64,000 nt of DNA, from contig CM037874.1 in assembly GCA_021292105.1 (NCBI GenBank), forward strand, positions 14,490,615 to 14,554,614. Direction: 5' to 3'. This DNA comes from Anadara kagoshimensis (taxonomy: Eukaryota; Mollusca; Bivalvia; Arcoida; Arcidae). The notes under the pieces are model-generated. The model had not been told where the DNA came from, ran no database searches, and was given only the letters and a program-made list of their open reading frames with translations. Below are positions 44,401 through 57,700 of this stretch, piece after piece (positions within the stretch are counted from its first letter, which is position 1; the number at the start of each line of letters is the position of its first letter). The translations under genes and the position numbers were made by a program.

Positions 44401-46389
44401 ATCCGACGCATTCATTGGTATATAATACATTGCTTTGATCACATTTATTTTTTACGCATAGTGACGATTCTTGCGGTCAGTTCCGGGACCTTCGGGGTGG
44501 AGAAAACATTGCCCTGAGCGCACTGCTGGTGACGTCTCGATATAAGTTAAATATTCTTGACATGGATGTACAAGCAATCTCTTTTCTCCCAAAATCACAA
44601 ACGAGAGGGTTTCTCAATTAAACAGTAGGTAAAAAATGGCCGTCCGTCCGCCGAAATTCTTGACCGGGGTAATTCTCCAATACTACGAAGCACTATTTCA
44701 CGAAACTTGGTGCAAAGTAACAACATAGGTAGGAGATGCGCATAGTGTTAACCAAAGTCAGTTCTGATGTGATATTTAGCTTAAAGTAATAGTTTATTTT
44801 GAGAAATTTTCTCCAAAAATGGGTAATACGTTTTTGAGTTAATTTTGACAAAATTGAACAATGCCTTCATAACATAATGTCAGACAAAATATTTTTCTGG
44901 AGTAATTCTCCAAAACTATGAAGCACAATTTCACGAATCTTGGTTCAAAGCTTTAACATCGATAGGCCTGGAGATGCCCATTTCATCAATTAAAGTTTGC
45001 TTATTTCCCTGTGAGTTAATGCCCTTTGATAGAAAAAAAACAAGAATCACATTTATGTAAAAAAAAGATTTTATTTTATGATGCAATCACTTATTCCCAA
45101 GTTAATATTCTATAAATAAACTCTATTCAAATAAACAGATACTGCAGTAATGATAATTTTCATATAAAACAATGGATAATTTTACTGAATTGTTCATGGT
45201 TGCGTAAAAAGAAAAACTCTCCTAATAGATATATTATATATACAAGTAAAAAGCACATCTGTCTACAATCTTGGTCTAATTAATTTATTTTCTCTGTAAA
45301 TACTATTTGTAATTATCATATATACTACCAAATACATCTAAATTCCTATCAAGTTAGCACTTCAAATGCTGATGATGCTACAATCATCAATTAATTACAA
45401 TAGAAATCTATAACTAGATTTGTTGCCATGGAAACAATAATCAATTTATCTGGCAGTGTTAAAACTAGAGCAGAATACAGCGAATCAGTATCTCTAAACA
45501 GTATATTGTCTGAAAACGGATTGATTTTAAATTTAAAGTGTGCTTTACCTTTTTTTATCCCCCCTTTTTCTCCCACAAATGTCTTCTTTTCAATGAGAAT
45601 CAAATTCAAAGATGAAATCTTTTAAATTTTCAATTGACGTGAAAAATTAGAGAAGAAATTAAGCTCAACTAACTATATTCCCAAGGCAAATTTTGATTTA
45701 GACGCAGTAGTCACAAAATTACCAGTAGGAAAATGTTACAAGATGGTAGTCAAAATTTTACCAATACAAAAATTGTTGTGTTTAAAAAATATAAAAGTTG
45801 TATTTCTCACTATTTTGTGTAAATCATGTCATTTTGTATAATAGGTACATTCAACAAAGAATATCCCACACACTGCCTCACATTCAATGTTAAAATAATT
45901 GGTATATATATAATGATGAATGATCCTTTCAACCCTTGTTTAACAAAGGACACTACAAGTTAATTTTGTGTTATTTGTAAGTTGAATGGATTTCGTATAT
46001 AAAATACTGTCAACGACTACAATGTATAGATTAAAACAGTTATATTCCACTCTAAAAATCTATTTAGAAAAAAAGTTATATAGATCTATATCCCAAACAA
46101 ATCACACGTTTACAGTGACTTTGTTGTAAACACACATTAAGGTTTAAATCTAAAACACTTATGTTATATGTATCTATTAAATTGAAAAAAATGCCTCCAA
46201 TAATAGCTATGCTACCTAGAGGCAAAAAAGGACACATTGTTTTTTTAATGTTACCACCTGCTAGAGTGAAGGCTTGTTTTAGTAATCAAAAACTCTTATT
46301 TTACAACAATTAAAAAGTGAAAGTATCATTAAAGAATTCTATATAAAAATAGGTTTATTTGATGGTGGTGATAATGATATTTTATCTAC

Positions 46390-46830
46390 AATACTAGAGA
46401 TTCTAGCTCCTAAATCCATTATAATGGAATGGAAACTGAACTTGATGCAATTTAGGTTGAACAACCATAACATCAGTGGAACATTCTAGCTCCTATATCC
46501 ATTATCATGAAATAGAAACTGAACTTGATGTCATCTAACTTGAAGAACCATAATGTTTGTGGAACATTCTAGCTCCTATATCCATTATCATGAAATAGAA
46601 GCTGAACTTGATGCAATTTAAGTTGAACAACTGTATCTTCTGTCAAACTATGATTATAGTAGATTCTATCTCCTAAATCCATTAGAATGAGATGGTTTCG
46701 AAACTCCAACTTGATTCAATTTAGGGTTGAACAACTGTATCATCTGTTAAACTATGATTAAAGTAGATTCTAGCTCCTAAATCCATTAGAAATGGAAACT
46801 TTACTTTATGCAATTTTAAGTTGATTGACC
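46390..46830. repeat. Diverged minisatellite, about 90-105-bp unit, 5 copies
   Basis: attctagctcctaaatccat, gaaactgaacttgatgcaat, gaacaaccataa recur in order five times with substitutions and small indels. Confidence 0.8.
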
Positions 46831-46852
46831 ATAATGTCTGTGCTACTTGTGT

Positions 46853-46853
46853 T

Positions 46854-46878
<25 letters not shown>
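46853..46878. repeat. (CA)n microsatellite
   Basis: About 13 CA units. Confidence 0.9.
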
Positions 46879-46887
<9 letters not shown>

Positions 46888-47589
46888 CCATTACATCTTG
46901 AAGATAAGATACCAGTTCCACAGACACTACAGTCCTTCATTCATAAGATGTTAATAGCATTTTGTTATCCTTTTCTGAATTAAAACTTCAAATGAAAATA
47001 GCAGAGTGTCATTTTGAATGTCACCCTGGTTTACGCATTAACACTTATAATGGGGTCAATTATGCCATACATTGTTCTTTTGCACAATCAATCTCTCACA
47101 ATAATTCTCCACACAACTTTTCACATCCTCTCCCTCCTTCTACTCTCTCTTTCTTTCTCTCTGGCTCTCTCTCTATATCTTTCTCTCCCTCTCTCTTTCT
47201 CGAGCACACATACACATATATACACTCTAATCACATTTATTTCATGGGAATATAAATAAAATACTAGTAATTATAAAAAATACTTTTAAAAATCACAACC
47301 AGACAGTATACCTAATTCCTTCATTTTAAGATAGAGTGATTATTTAAAAAAACATCTGGTAAAAATAGTACCTTTTTTAAAAAAAAAATAAAAATATTTT
47401 AACTAAATAAAAAATTTCACTGGCAGTAAATATAAAATCAAATATATTTGAAATTATTTAAACTTTGAAATTTAATTTAAATACACTGATTAATAAAAAT
47501 ATTTTACATTTTTTTTGAAACACTGCAAAACTTAAATGTTATTTAAAAAAAATTGATTTTGTACCTTATTGTTTAACACTGAAGCTAGT

Positions 47590-47800
47590 AAAATGGGTTC
47601 GCTGCTGTACCACATCCACATGATAAACATCCCTTGACATTTGTTTTAAGGCATTTCGGAAAACATTTACATTGAATAATGCCGTTTTTACAGGAAAACA
47701 CAAACTATTATGATTCCATATCAAAAAAAAAAAAAAAAAAAAAATTGTTTGGCCCAATGTAAGGGGGTATCACTTAGTACAGCAGTGAAACCCATAAAGG
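47590..47800. mobile_element. MITE of the GCTGTACCAC family, diverged
   Basis: atgggttcgctgctgtacca on the left, gtacagcagtgaaacccata on the right. Confidence 0.55.
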
Positions 47801-48501
47801 AAACAAAGATTAAATTCTGCATGTAAAACTTAATCAAAATGAAAAAAAAACTGTTTAAAAAATGGACTAGCATCTAGAGCAAAGCCTTTATAAAACAACA
47901 ATAAATTGAAATAAAACACAATGCTTCTACATAGGTATAGTGTACTATAAGAAAACCAAAGCAGTTGACTTGGTAAAATTTGTATGGGTAAAATTAAAAA
48001 TCTGAGGCAGTTGCCTCGGTAAAATTTGTACTGTCCATATATAAACATATATTGGCCCAATTTTCCACCATGAGAGATGGAATTGTGTCAATTAAGTCAT
48101 ACTAAAAGTACAACATTTATAGTCACACTTCTTCTGACTTATACAAACTGCCTTGGTTATTCTGAAAGCTACACTATGCCTTTGTTTCCTATATAGCTTT
48201 TAAGCTAAGAATAAACACTCTATTAGGGCTTAATTTTCACATTATTTTAAAATATTGGTTTAACTACAAAATCAGTAACAAACATTTTGATGATATAAAC
48301 AATGATCTTGTCTTTTTAAGACAATGATTGAACAAATTTTTTAAAATATAAATCTATTTTGGGAAATGGTTATACATGTAAATATGTACAAAAATGTGAT
48401 ATTGAATGTATTTATAGATTTTTCAAATTCAAAAATAACAAGATGAATATGTATAAAAACATGTACTACAGATCCAATATTAAATTGAATGTAGTCACAG
48501 T

Positions 48502-48727
48502 ACAGACCTGTTGAAAGTTTAACACTGAACTAACAAACCAATAGGAGTTGAAGCCCAGCTGCCCAGTGTGAATGAGACATGAATAGCTAGTGACCGCTAG
48601 TCTGCCAAACGATAGATAGCAGCTGTCAGTATATAGCTAGCAAGGGGGTAAAATGAGCTGACAATTGTCCACTAATTTGTCAGTTCAGAGTTAAACCCTG
48701 ACTTTAACAGGCCTTTAACAGGCCTGT
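48502..48727. mobile_element. TIR element B, short form without array
   Basis: Left acagacctgttgaaagttta, acactgaac is mirrored by right gttcagagttaaaccctgac, tttaacaggcct. Its centre has one monomer-like stretch that in reverse complement resembles the element A unit (gatagatagcagctg reads cagctgctatctatc in reverse). Confidence 0.6.
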
Positions 48728-49458
48728 ACGGTAATTCTGTATCAAAAGTCACTGATGAAAAGTAACACAATATTATTTCTATTCCAGATTTATGTCGACA
48801 AAAATTACGATTTACAGATAAATTTGATTCATGAAATTCTTGATATGTAAAATATTTAAATTTTGTATTAAAAAACTCAAAAAGCTGTAGGGTAATTTAA
48901 ACCTGATGATTTTTTATTTATTCATGAGTTTCATTAAATCCAGTTCTCCTATGTTATCATGTTGGGCCAATTTATGAAAATATGGCCCCAGATTTTGGCC
49001 CAAATCCATGGCCAGAATGACCCAACCTACCGGTACTTCATTTCTGCATTGAACACCATGTGAACTGATATGATTTCATATCTAATGGAAATAATTATTT
49101 TACACAACTGTTAGCAGATATCAGTGGTGAATCTAACTGAAAATTGAAAATAATTAAACTGGGACTTGGGACTTAAGACTTTAAAAACTCTGGCTTAGAA
49201 AAACTCCAAACTAGGATTACCGGTACATACGTTCCTTTTGTGACCCTGAAATTTGATTTATTCTTATAACATTTAAAATATAGAAGACATAAAATTGCAT
49301 CATAAATTCAGATCCAATTGTCTGTTTGCTTCAAACTTTTACAACAATACAAAAATACTTCTTAAAGTATTCCAACAAAACAATCAAAATAAAAAAAAAT
49401 GTCTCTTAACAAGCAACTGGTTTTTCTCAACACATAAAACATGGGTATTATAACATCA

Positions 49459-49754
49459 GTGGAAGCGCGTGGCCTAGTGGTTAAGGCGTTGGACTCATGA
49501 TTCGAAGGTCGTGGGTTCGATCCCTGGACCGGGCGATGTGTTGTGTCCTTGAGCAAGACACTTAATTTCACGTTGTTCCAGTTCACTCAGCTGAAAAATA
49601 AATGAGTACCAGCAAAATGCTGGGGGTTAACCCTGCGATGGACCGGCGTCCCATTCAGGGGAGAGTCTTGTACTCTCAGTCGCTTAACGCCACCGAAACC
49701 GGGATAAGCTCCGGCCTGATGGGCCTAATGGCTCGGGACAGACTTTAACTTTTA
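49459..49754 (+). mobile_element. tRNA-derived SINE with V-like core
   Basis: A box tggcctagtggttaaggcgt, B box gtgggttcgatccctggac, then a core ccctgcgatggaccggcgtc like the V domain of metazoan SINEs. Flanked by a perfect 12-base duplication attataacatca (49447-49458 and 49755-49766), so both ends are certain. Confidence 0.9.
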
Positions 49755-49936
49755 ATTATAACATCAAAACCCTTAAGCAATAACAATGAGAATAAAAATA
49801 ATGAAAATGTAACACATTCATTAATACAAACATGTTCAAAGAATTAGAAATGTCAATAAATAATAAAAAGCATAATATTATGAAAACATGTTAATTCATA
49901 AAAAGGTCAAATGTATCACCTTAATATAGCGTGAGT

Positions 49937-50827
49937 GCAGACATGTCAGAAGTTTAACATTAAGTTAATGAATCAAGGATGAATAGACTGCTCAACTTGA
50001 CTCCTCATTATCTAGACCTGGACAGCTTTCAGTGGCAGCTATATATTTTTTCGGCAGATTTTTGGTCGCTAGCCATAAATATATGTGTACAGTCCATTCA
50101 GCAGCCTAGCTTAGAATCCATGGATATATGTGTATTGGCCATTCAGCAGCCAAGCTTAGAATCCATGGATATATGTGTATTGGCCATTCAGCAGCCTAGC
50201 TTAGAATCCATGGATATATGTGTATTGGCCATTCAGCAGCCTAGCTTAGAATCCATGGATATATGTGTATTGGCCATTCAGCAACTAAGCTTAGAATCCA
50301 TGGATATATGTGTATTGGCCATTCAGCAGCCAAGCTTAGAATCCATGGATATATGTGTACTGGCCATTCAGCAGCCTAGCTTAGAATCCATGGATGTATG
50401 TGTATTGGCCATTCAGCAACTAAGCTTAGAATCCATGGATATATGTGTATTGGCCATTCAGCAGCCAAGCTTAGAATCCATGGATATATGTGTATTGGCC
50501 ATTCAGCAGCCAAGCTTAGAATCCATGGATATATGTGTATTGGCCATTCAGCAGCCAAGCTTAGAATCCATGGATGTATGTGTATTGGCCATTCAGCAGC
50601 CTGGCTTAGAATCCATGGATATATGTGTATTGGCCATTCAGCAGCCAAGCTTAGAATCCATGGATGTATGTGTATTGGCCATTCAGCAGCCTAGCTTAGA
50701 ATCCATGGATATATGTGTATTGGCCATTCAGCAGCCTAGCTTAGAATCCATGGATGTATGTGTATTGGCCATTCAGCAGCCTAGCTTCTAATCTCTATAG
50801 CTTAGTGTTAGACTTTCAACAAGTTGA
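49937..50827. mobile_element. TIR element C with 45-bp internal array
   Basis: Left gcagacatgtcagaagttta, acattaag versus the inverse of right cttagtgttagactttcaac. The pre-array segment is shared with element A. Confidence 0.65.
50082..50790. repeat. Tandem array, 45-bp unit, about 15.7 copies
   Basis: Unit atggatatatgtgtattggc, cattcagcagcctagcttag, aatcc with few variants. Since 45 is a multiple of 3, long ORFs appear in several frames on both strands; these are not genes. Confidence 0.95.
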
Positions 50828-51471
50828 CTACACCATACATGTAGTTCGGATTGTAAAACTTCAGACTAATACGTACATGTAATATTATAACCTCCTGTGT
50901 AATGTACATGTAAAATATAAATACACGTAAAATAAAATGAGGGATATCAGATGACCGGTTAAATAATATTATTTTGGTTTCACCTTTAACCTTTTGTGTA
51001 TTGTTAAAATGGATTTCTATATATAGTAACACAATGTCGTCACTATGACATCTAAGTGTGATCTTCAATAACCAGGAAATGATTTTATGAAAATAGTTTT
51101 TGGTGCAGGACACTTAATACAGCCCATCTTTTTAAGTTTCAATGACATAATGTTAGATCATGACTCAAGAAACATAAAATGTGATAGTTGTGTCCTTGTA
51201 ATTTTGATTTGTCAACATTTCCTGATCACTGGAGGGACAAGAGGATCCAAATTCCCATTCCAATCACTAGATTTGATGGAAGATTTGATCAGAATTCATG
51301 GTGGGTGTGTTGTTTATGGGGTGCCTTTTCAGGGATGAATTTCTGAAAAAAGTTCAAACTTAAAAAAATGATTTTGGAATGGAACGACATAAATCTCAAT
51401 GACTAGCAACAAATTTGCATAAAAGTCTGGCACTGATCTGCTATAATGTACATAATATGTCATATTGTAAT

Positions 51472-51725
51472 CTATTCAGTATCATCATACTGATTATACA
51501 TGTCTGCAAGTTTTGCGAACTTCGGACCCCAATCGTTCAAATAATCATAATCTTGATCTCCGCCGCTACTTGATGTGTTCAGAGAACTTAATGATCCAGC
51601 ATCACTGCCACCTCCTTCAAAATCAAAATCTCGTAAGGTATCAAATGGTGGTGCGTTTGGATCGTCATCTGCGTTGTTCAATCTGTCATCAATAAAATCT
51701 CCAATACCAGAACCTGGTGGACCAG
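51472..51725 (-). CDS. CadN: Cadherin terminal exon: catenin-binding tail and stop
   Basis: [59 protein letters not shown], then TAG at 51474-51472. Nearly the same beta-catenin-binding motif as vertebrate classical cadherins. Confidence 0.95.
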
Positions 51726-54700
51726 CTGAAAAAAATTAAACTTGATTAAAAATCTGATTTAAACATGTATGAACAACCAGTAAAATACTTAGAAGCAACT
51801 ACAGCAGTCTCTTGTGAGACAGTCCCCAACATGGCTGTGTTGTTATGTCTAAGGTTTGATCATATGACCTTGACCCTTAATCTATACATCAAAATTTGGT
51901 ATGCAACATATCATTATTTGTTTAAATTTGTGTCAAATTTGATAAAAATCTATCAATAGATATGGAAGACATGGAGAGGATGGACAGATGGACAGACAGG
52001 GTGATTTTTCTATATATCAGTACATGCAGCCTCTACTAAACTTGGTTTGCAGCATGTATAATAAAAGAGGCTAGTATATATGTCTGAAGAAGGGGGTTCG
52101 CCAGTGTACCATGTGATACCCCATAACGTTTCTGCGGAACAATTTTTTCTATTGGAGATAGAATCACTTCAGTTCACGTTTTTTCATAAGAATGACATAA
52201 CTCTGGTAAATTTTGGCGTAAACATTTTTCAAAACATTCGCACAAACATTAAAAAGTATTGGTCATGTGGTAGGGTGGCGAACTCCATTAAGAGCTGGTT
52301 TGTACATCTAGTCCATCAAAGAAACTTTTTTAATTGAATGTTGACACTCAATCATACTTTAACTATGGGCATTTCAAATGTTCTACTGTTGTTGTACAGG
52401 TGAGTAAAGTGAAGTATTGATGTTTTTCACCCAAGTCAAGATTCTTTCACTTAAAGCTATGGTGGTCAGTTCTGTGACAGTTGTGGAAACCAGATAAATT
52501 GACCAGTAAAATACGTCTACCCCCAGAAAGCAAACTGACAAACTTTCTCTCTCTAGGACTTGCCCATGTGGGATTCAAATTAAGGGTGTGAAAGGCTCTG
52601 TGATTCATAAAAAATTCTGCCCCTTCACCTATAGCTGGTGATGTCTTAATGTAAGTGAAATATTCTTGACTAGAACATAAAACCCCTTCAATCAATTAAT
52701 CAGGGTTCACCACTGATATGTTTTGTACAATAGATTTAGAAAGAATTATAGCAAAGATAAACATAGATTAATTCATACATTTACGAGGTTTTTCATTTTC
52801 AACTCCGTATCCTGGTCGGTCAGCAAATCCCATGTCCCCAGGTCCGTTTACAGGCTTTCGTAATCTGTTGATATCATAACCTTCATTATCTTCTTCACCT
52901 AACGAAAACAAATATAAAATATTATTTACAAGTCCATTATTTACCAACAAAATTTAATTGGGAATGTTTGAACTGTTTGATTGCTGACATTTCCCTGACA
53001 GAATTAGTTTTTCCTGGCACTCTTTTGCACTTCAAAATAAAAACACGGCTAGACCCATTTATATTTTGGCAATTAAACTGTTAGTAAAGATGGCAATGAT
53101 GTCAAAGCACAAACGGACATAAAATATTTTAGTAGTACCATGTGAAAGGGAAACGAAAACTAAGACTATAGATCTTTATATGTCATGTTCTGTTCAGAAG
53201 TGTGGGAGAAATTGGCTGAATAAGAAAAAAAGTTTTAATTTCAAAGGAACACATGAATATAAAAAAGTTCAAATCGTGCAAAGATTAACCAATGTGAAAA
53301 AAACTCAGGATTTACAGTAATTAATTCAAAAGGTTAATTTTGTTATTACCTGCTCCTTCATCATCATAAGACACTATATTTTCCCGTATATCATAATCTT
53401 CTTTTTCATCATCTGGTATAAGATTATCATCCTTCTTTCTTCGGAGCATCCAGAAGACGAATGCAATTATCAAAATTATCAAAACTGAAAAAATAAATAG
53501 CCCAATTATCAAAAATATTATCAAAACTGATAAAAATATAAAGCCCAATTATCAAAAATATCAAAACTGATAAAAAGTATAAAGTGTGTTTATCAAAATT
53601 ATTGAAACTGAAAAAATAAATAGCCCAATTATCAAAAGTATTATCAAAACTGATAAAAATATAAAGCCCAATTATCAAAAATATTATCAAAACTGATAAA
53701 AAAATATAAAGTGCGTTTATCAAAATGATCGAAACTGAAAAAAATAAAAGCCAATTATTAAAAAAATTATCAAAACTGAAAAAAAGCAATTATCAAAAAA
53801 TTATCAAAAATCTGATAAAAATAGAAAGAACATGAAAATTAATGCATTATCCAAGATAATTTTACTTCAAATGTTGGCAAAGATTATCATATATGAAACA
53901 TTTGAGTCGATGATCAGCATTGAATACCAGAAAAAAATTCTTCCACAGCATAATAATGTATTCTGACAAATACCATGGTAACTGCACCATGGTATACCAC
54001 AATAATCTTCAATAGTCAATTGTTACTTATAAAGGAACATAAATATCAATTAATTTGACTAAATCAGAAAATAAACAAGTTTTCCCAATCTTGACCTGTG
54101 CCATACTTCAACAGCATCTAAAAATCACATCGCATCATTCATAACTTTTAATTTTGATACTCTGTTTTTGCAATGTATTTCCTTACGAAAGCCTATTAAG
54201 CTCATGAATAAAAAAAAATTAAAAGGCGTAATAACGCGAATTGAAAGGCATTATAACGCGATTTAAAAGGCGTAATAACGCGAAGTGAAAGGCGTTATAA
54301 TGCCTTTTTGTCTATATAAAGAGCAGTCACTTCCCTGAGGAATGTTAACAACCCTCACCACAAACAAATTGGTTTTAGTTTGAATAGCTTAAGGCAACTG
54401 CAGATCTATTCATACTAAGATGTCACAAATGTCATTTAATCATTGTTAAAAGTTAGCGATTGACTATTGGACAGGAACCTTTTAATAAATAGCCATGTGT
54501 ATATTGTCAATGTTTATATTTCAGATTACTTAAAGGATTTCCATACCCATATATAAAATGAGACTCTTTATAAAAAAAAAACCAACAACACTTTAACATT
54601 GAAAAGAAGCCTTTCTTTCTGTTTTACTGAAATAGTATGTTCATTTAAGCGCAGGATCGGATGATGTGCAGTTTTTTTTTTTTCATAGAATAAATACATA

Positions 54701-54734
54701 TAACAGCTTATTACATTACATATAGTTGTGCAGG

Positions 54735-54774
<40 letters not shown>

Positions 54775-57700
54775 TTAATATGTATGTAAAGTGTGGGGGG
54801 TTAGAGATTAAACCCCAGGACCTCCACATCATTATTGAAGGCATCTTAACTTCGCCATATTACGCCTTTATTTCGCGTTTTAACGCCTTTAAATTTGCGT
54901 TATAACGCCTTTCAATTCGCGTTATTACACCTTTATTTCGCGTTATTATGCCTTTATTTCGCATTAACGCGTTATAACGCCTTTCAATTCACGTTATTAC
55001 GCCTTTACTTCGCGTTATTACGCCTTTATTTTGCGTTATAACGCCTTTCAATTCGCGTTATTATGCCTTTCTAAAGGCGTTATAACGCCTTTTTTCGCAT
55101 TATAACGCCTTTATTTCGCGTTATTACGCCTTTTAATTTTTTTTTATTCATGAGCTTAATAGGCTTTCGTAATTTCCTTAACTAAATTTGGTAAAAAAAT
55201 TTTCGTCCTCTGAATATTTTTTCGACTCCTTGTAAAAAAAATTTTGGTTTCACAATATTGGTCCAAGCACTCCTGATGAGGAATATATTTTGAAAAGACT
55301 GTCTTAGAGTGCTGTAAAATTAATGCTGAACAATGTTAATTAATGGGGTTCGCCGCTGTACCACGTGATACCCTCTAACGTTTGTGCGGAACACTTATTT
55401 CCAATGAATATGGAATCGCATGACATTACATTTTCCTGCGAAAACAACGTCATTCCGGGAATTTGTGACGTTGACGTTTTCCAAAATGTTCCGCACAAAT
55501 GTTTAGAGGTATTGATCACGTGGTACAGCGGCGAATCCCATTAATTGTTATTAATATTTTCATGTTATTGAAATAACATTCATATGTAATATTCAAATTA
55601 GTAAACAAACGTAAATTAATTGGACCTGATCTTAGCTAAAACAAGATTTCATCCTCTGTATAACTGTTGAAACAATAGGGTACCTCATGATATCTAATAA
55701 TGTTTCTACAGAACAAGTATTTCCATTGGAGATGGAATCGCTCCAGTTTATGTTTTCCCGTAAAAATGATGTTACTGCAGGCAATTTTGATATAAATGTT
55801 TTGAAAAACATTTTGCACAAACATTAAGGAGTATTGATCATGTGGTACACCAATTATGTAAATTTATGGTTCAAACTTAAATTTACTCCCAGAACTTACT
55901 CAGAGGTAGAATAATAAGCATGGCGATTAATCCTGCTGCCATGACACCATCTTCTTGACGAGTCTGTTTAAACATATTACATAAATCTCCTTCCCAACCT
56001 TCTAAGCAGCTACAGTTGAAGCCTTTCGATGTTTTGTCGTTAAACGTACATGTGCCATGTAGACATGGGTTAGGATTACAGTAAGGTTTTGGTATGCAAC
56101 CTGCTCCTTCTCTTATGAAGTGTGGTTTGCACCTGAAAATTGATTTATAAATGTGAAAAAATTAATAAAAAGTAACATGTTTTGTTTCTTTAAATTTCAT
56201 CCCTAAATGACCTCTAGACATATGCCTTATTTTTTGAATTTTAAAATCACAATTTTAATTGATTCTGACATATGTTTGACCTTCCGTAAGCTGAAACTGC
56301 CTTTAGAACATTCCAATAGTAATGCAAAAACAATTTTGAATGCAATTTATTAAGTCTGTTATGAAAGCAAGACTTTGCGTTTTTTACAATTTTTCCCTAT
56401 ACACGTAATTTCGCTTTTATTAGTTACTGTTGGTGCTTAATAAGTACGAGAAAAGGTGAAAATCTCAAATTTTTTACCTGAGGGTTCTTTTTGCATATGG
56501 ATGGGCATTTATAGGTACAGAGCGATTCTTAAGACCATAGCGTATGATCAAGTCTTGGCATCATATCCAACAAGCGAATTCAGTGAATTAGGATCCGCAG
56601 TCAGCAGGTTTTTTTGTGATTTGCACTTATGTTCAAAGGACAATAACACCAAGAAAAATGAGCAAACTCAGGATAACGACATGCACATTACCTATCTATG
56701 TTGATACTTTGTTCCAAGTTTCTAAAATAGTGCTTAATAGTTTTGAGAATTAACTCGGACAAGAATTTCAGACAGATGGAAGGACAGAAGGAAGGATGGA
56801 TGGAAACTTGAATTTAATATCCCCTTCTCTCTTTGAAAGGCTGGGGATACTAAAAACTTAAAGCTATGCAAGGTCGCCCTATACATGTCGTTTTTATTGA
56901 GACAGCAACAGTACTTACACACAATCAAACATTCCCCACAATGGTCGGCAAACAAACGGATCAAAACAGGGGCTATTTGCACAGTCATTTCTAATACAGC
57001 TATCTTGCACATTGTTTTGCTGAGCTATTTTACTCATTTCATTAACAGCAGATTCCATGTTTGTCATTGGAAACCAAATTTTGGACTGAAGTCGTATATC
57101 ATTAAAACAAGCTGTAAAAAAATATTAAAAATAAATAATTTTTGTTTGAAACTAGATTAAGATTTTTCAAAAAAGTATGTTACAATGTTAGGTTTTTTGA
57201 TTAAAAATATGAACTGTAAATCGGACTGAGGTCCTGTATCAATAACACAATCTACATAAACAAAATATTAAAAATAGACAATTTTTGTTAAAAACTACGT
57301 TAAGATTTTTTACATAGTATGCAACAATTTCAGGGTTTCTGATGAAAACATAAGAACAGTAAACCGTGAAATTTTACAATAGTTAATTTTCGCTGGAAGC
57401 AATATTTGAATTATTTGCATACATTAATTTTCCAGTTGTTTAATGAGTTAAGTTGAGTAATATTGTTTAACATCCAAGTCCAGAATATTTCACTCATATC
57501 GAGATCTCACTTCAACAGGCCTCAGCAGGGGTCCTACTAGTTCCAGGGTCCAATAATATATGAAAATAGGAGTATGGGGTCAAAATTAAAGGAGTTTTAT
57601 AGAAAATTATAGGAGTTTTCACAAAAATTATAGGAATATTTTTATATAGTTTACACATAAAATATACATCCATGGCCTCCTTTCCTCCCCTTCAGCCATT

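Larger units (their letters stand above)
45100..47580. other. AT-rich stretch downstream of the cadherin gene; no gene seen
   Basis: Only low-complexity and minisatellite sequence recognised. Overlapping short ORFs on both strands at 45391-45625 have no domain. Confidence 0.4.

Noticed and set aside
45391-45625. Overlapping 65-72-codon ORFs on both strands
   Set aside because: No domain, no splice support, AT-rich sequence.
49459-49540. A tRNA gene
   Set aside because: A and B boxes are present, but the 3' half does not fold as an acceptor stem and it continues into a SINE core with a target duplication.
49979-50791. 270-codon ORF with a 15-residue repeat (SLESMDICVLAIQQP)
   Set aside because: Artefact of a 45-bp tandem unit divisible by three; open frames also appear in other frames and on the other strand, and no splice or start context supports it.
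53427-53789. 120-codon hydrophobic ORF on the minus strand
   Set aside because: Comes from the tandem repeat at the cadherin acceptor; it is out of frame with the cadherin exon at its end.
56734-57012. 92-codon minus-strand ORF overlapping a cadherin exon
   Set aside because: Wrong frame; the exon frame required by phase reads [11 protein letters not shown] instead.
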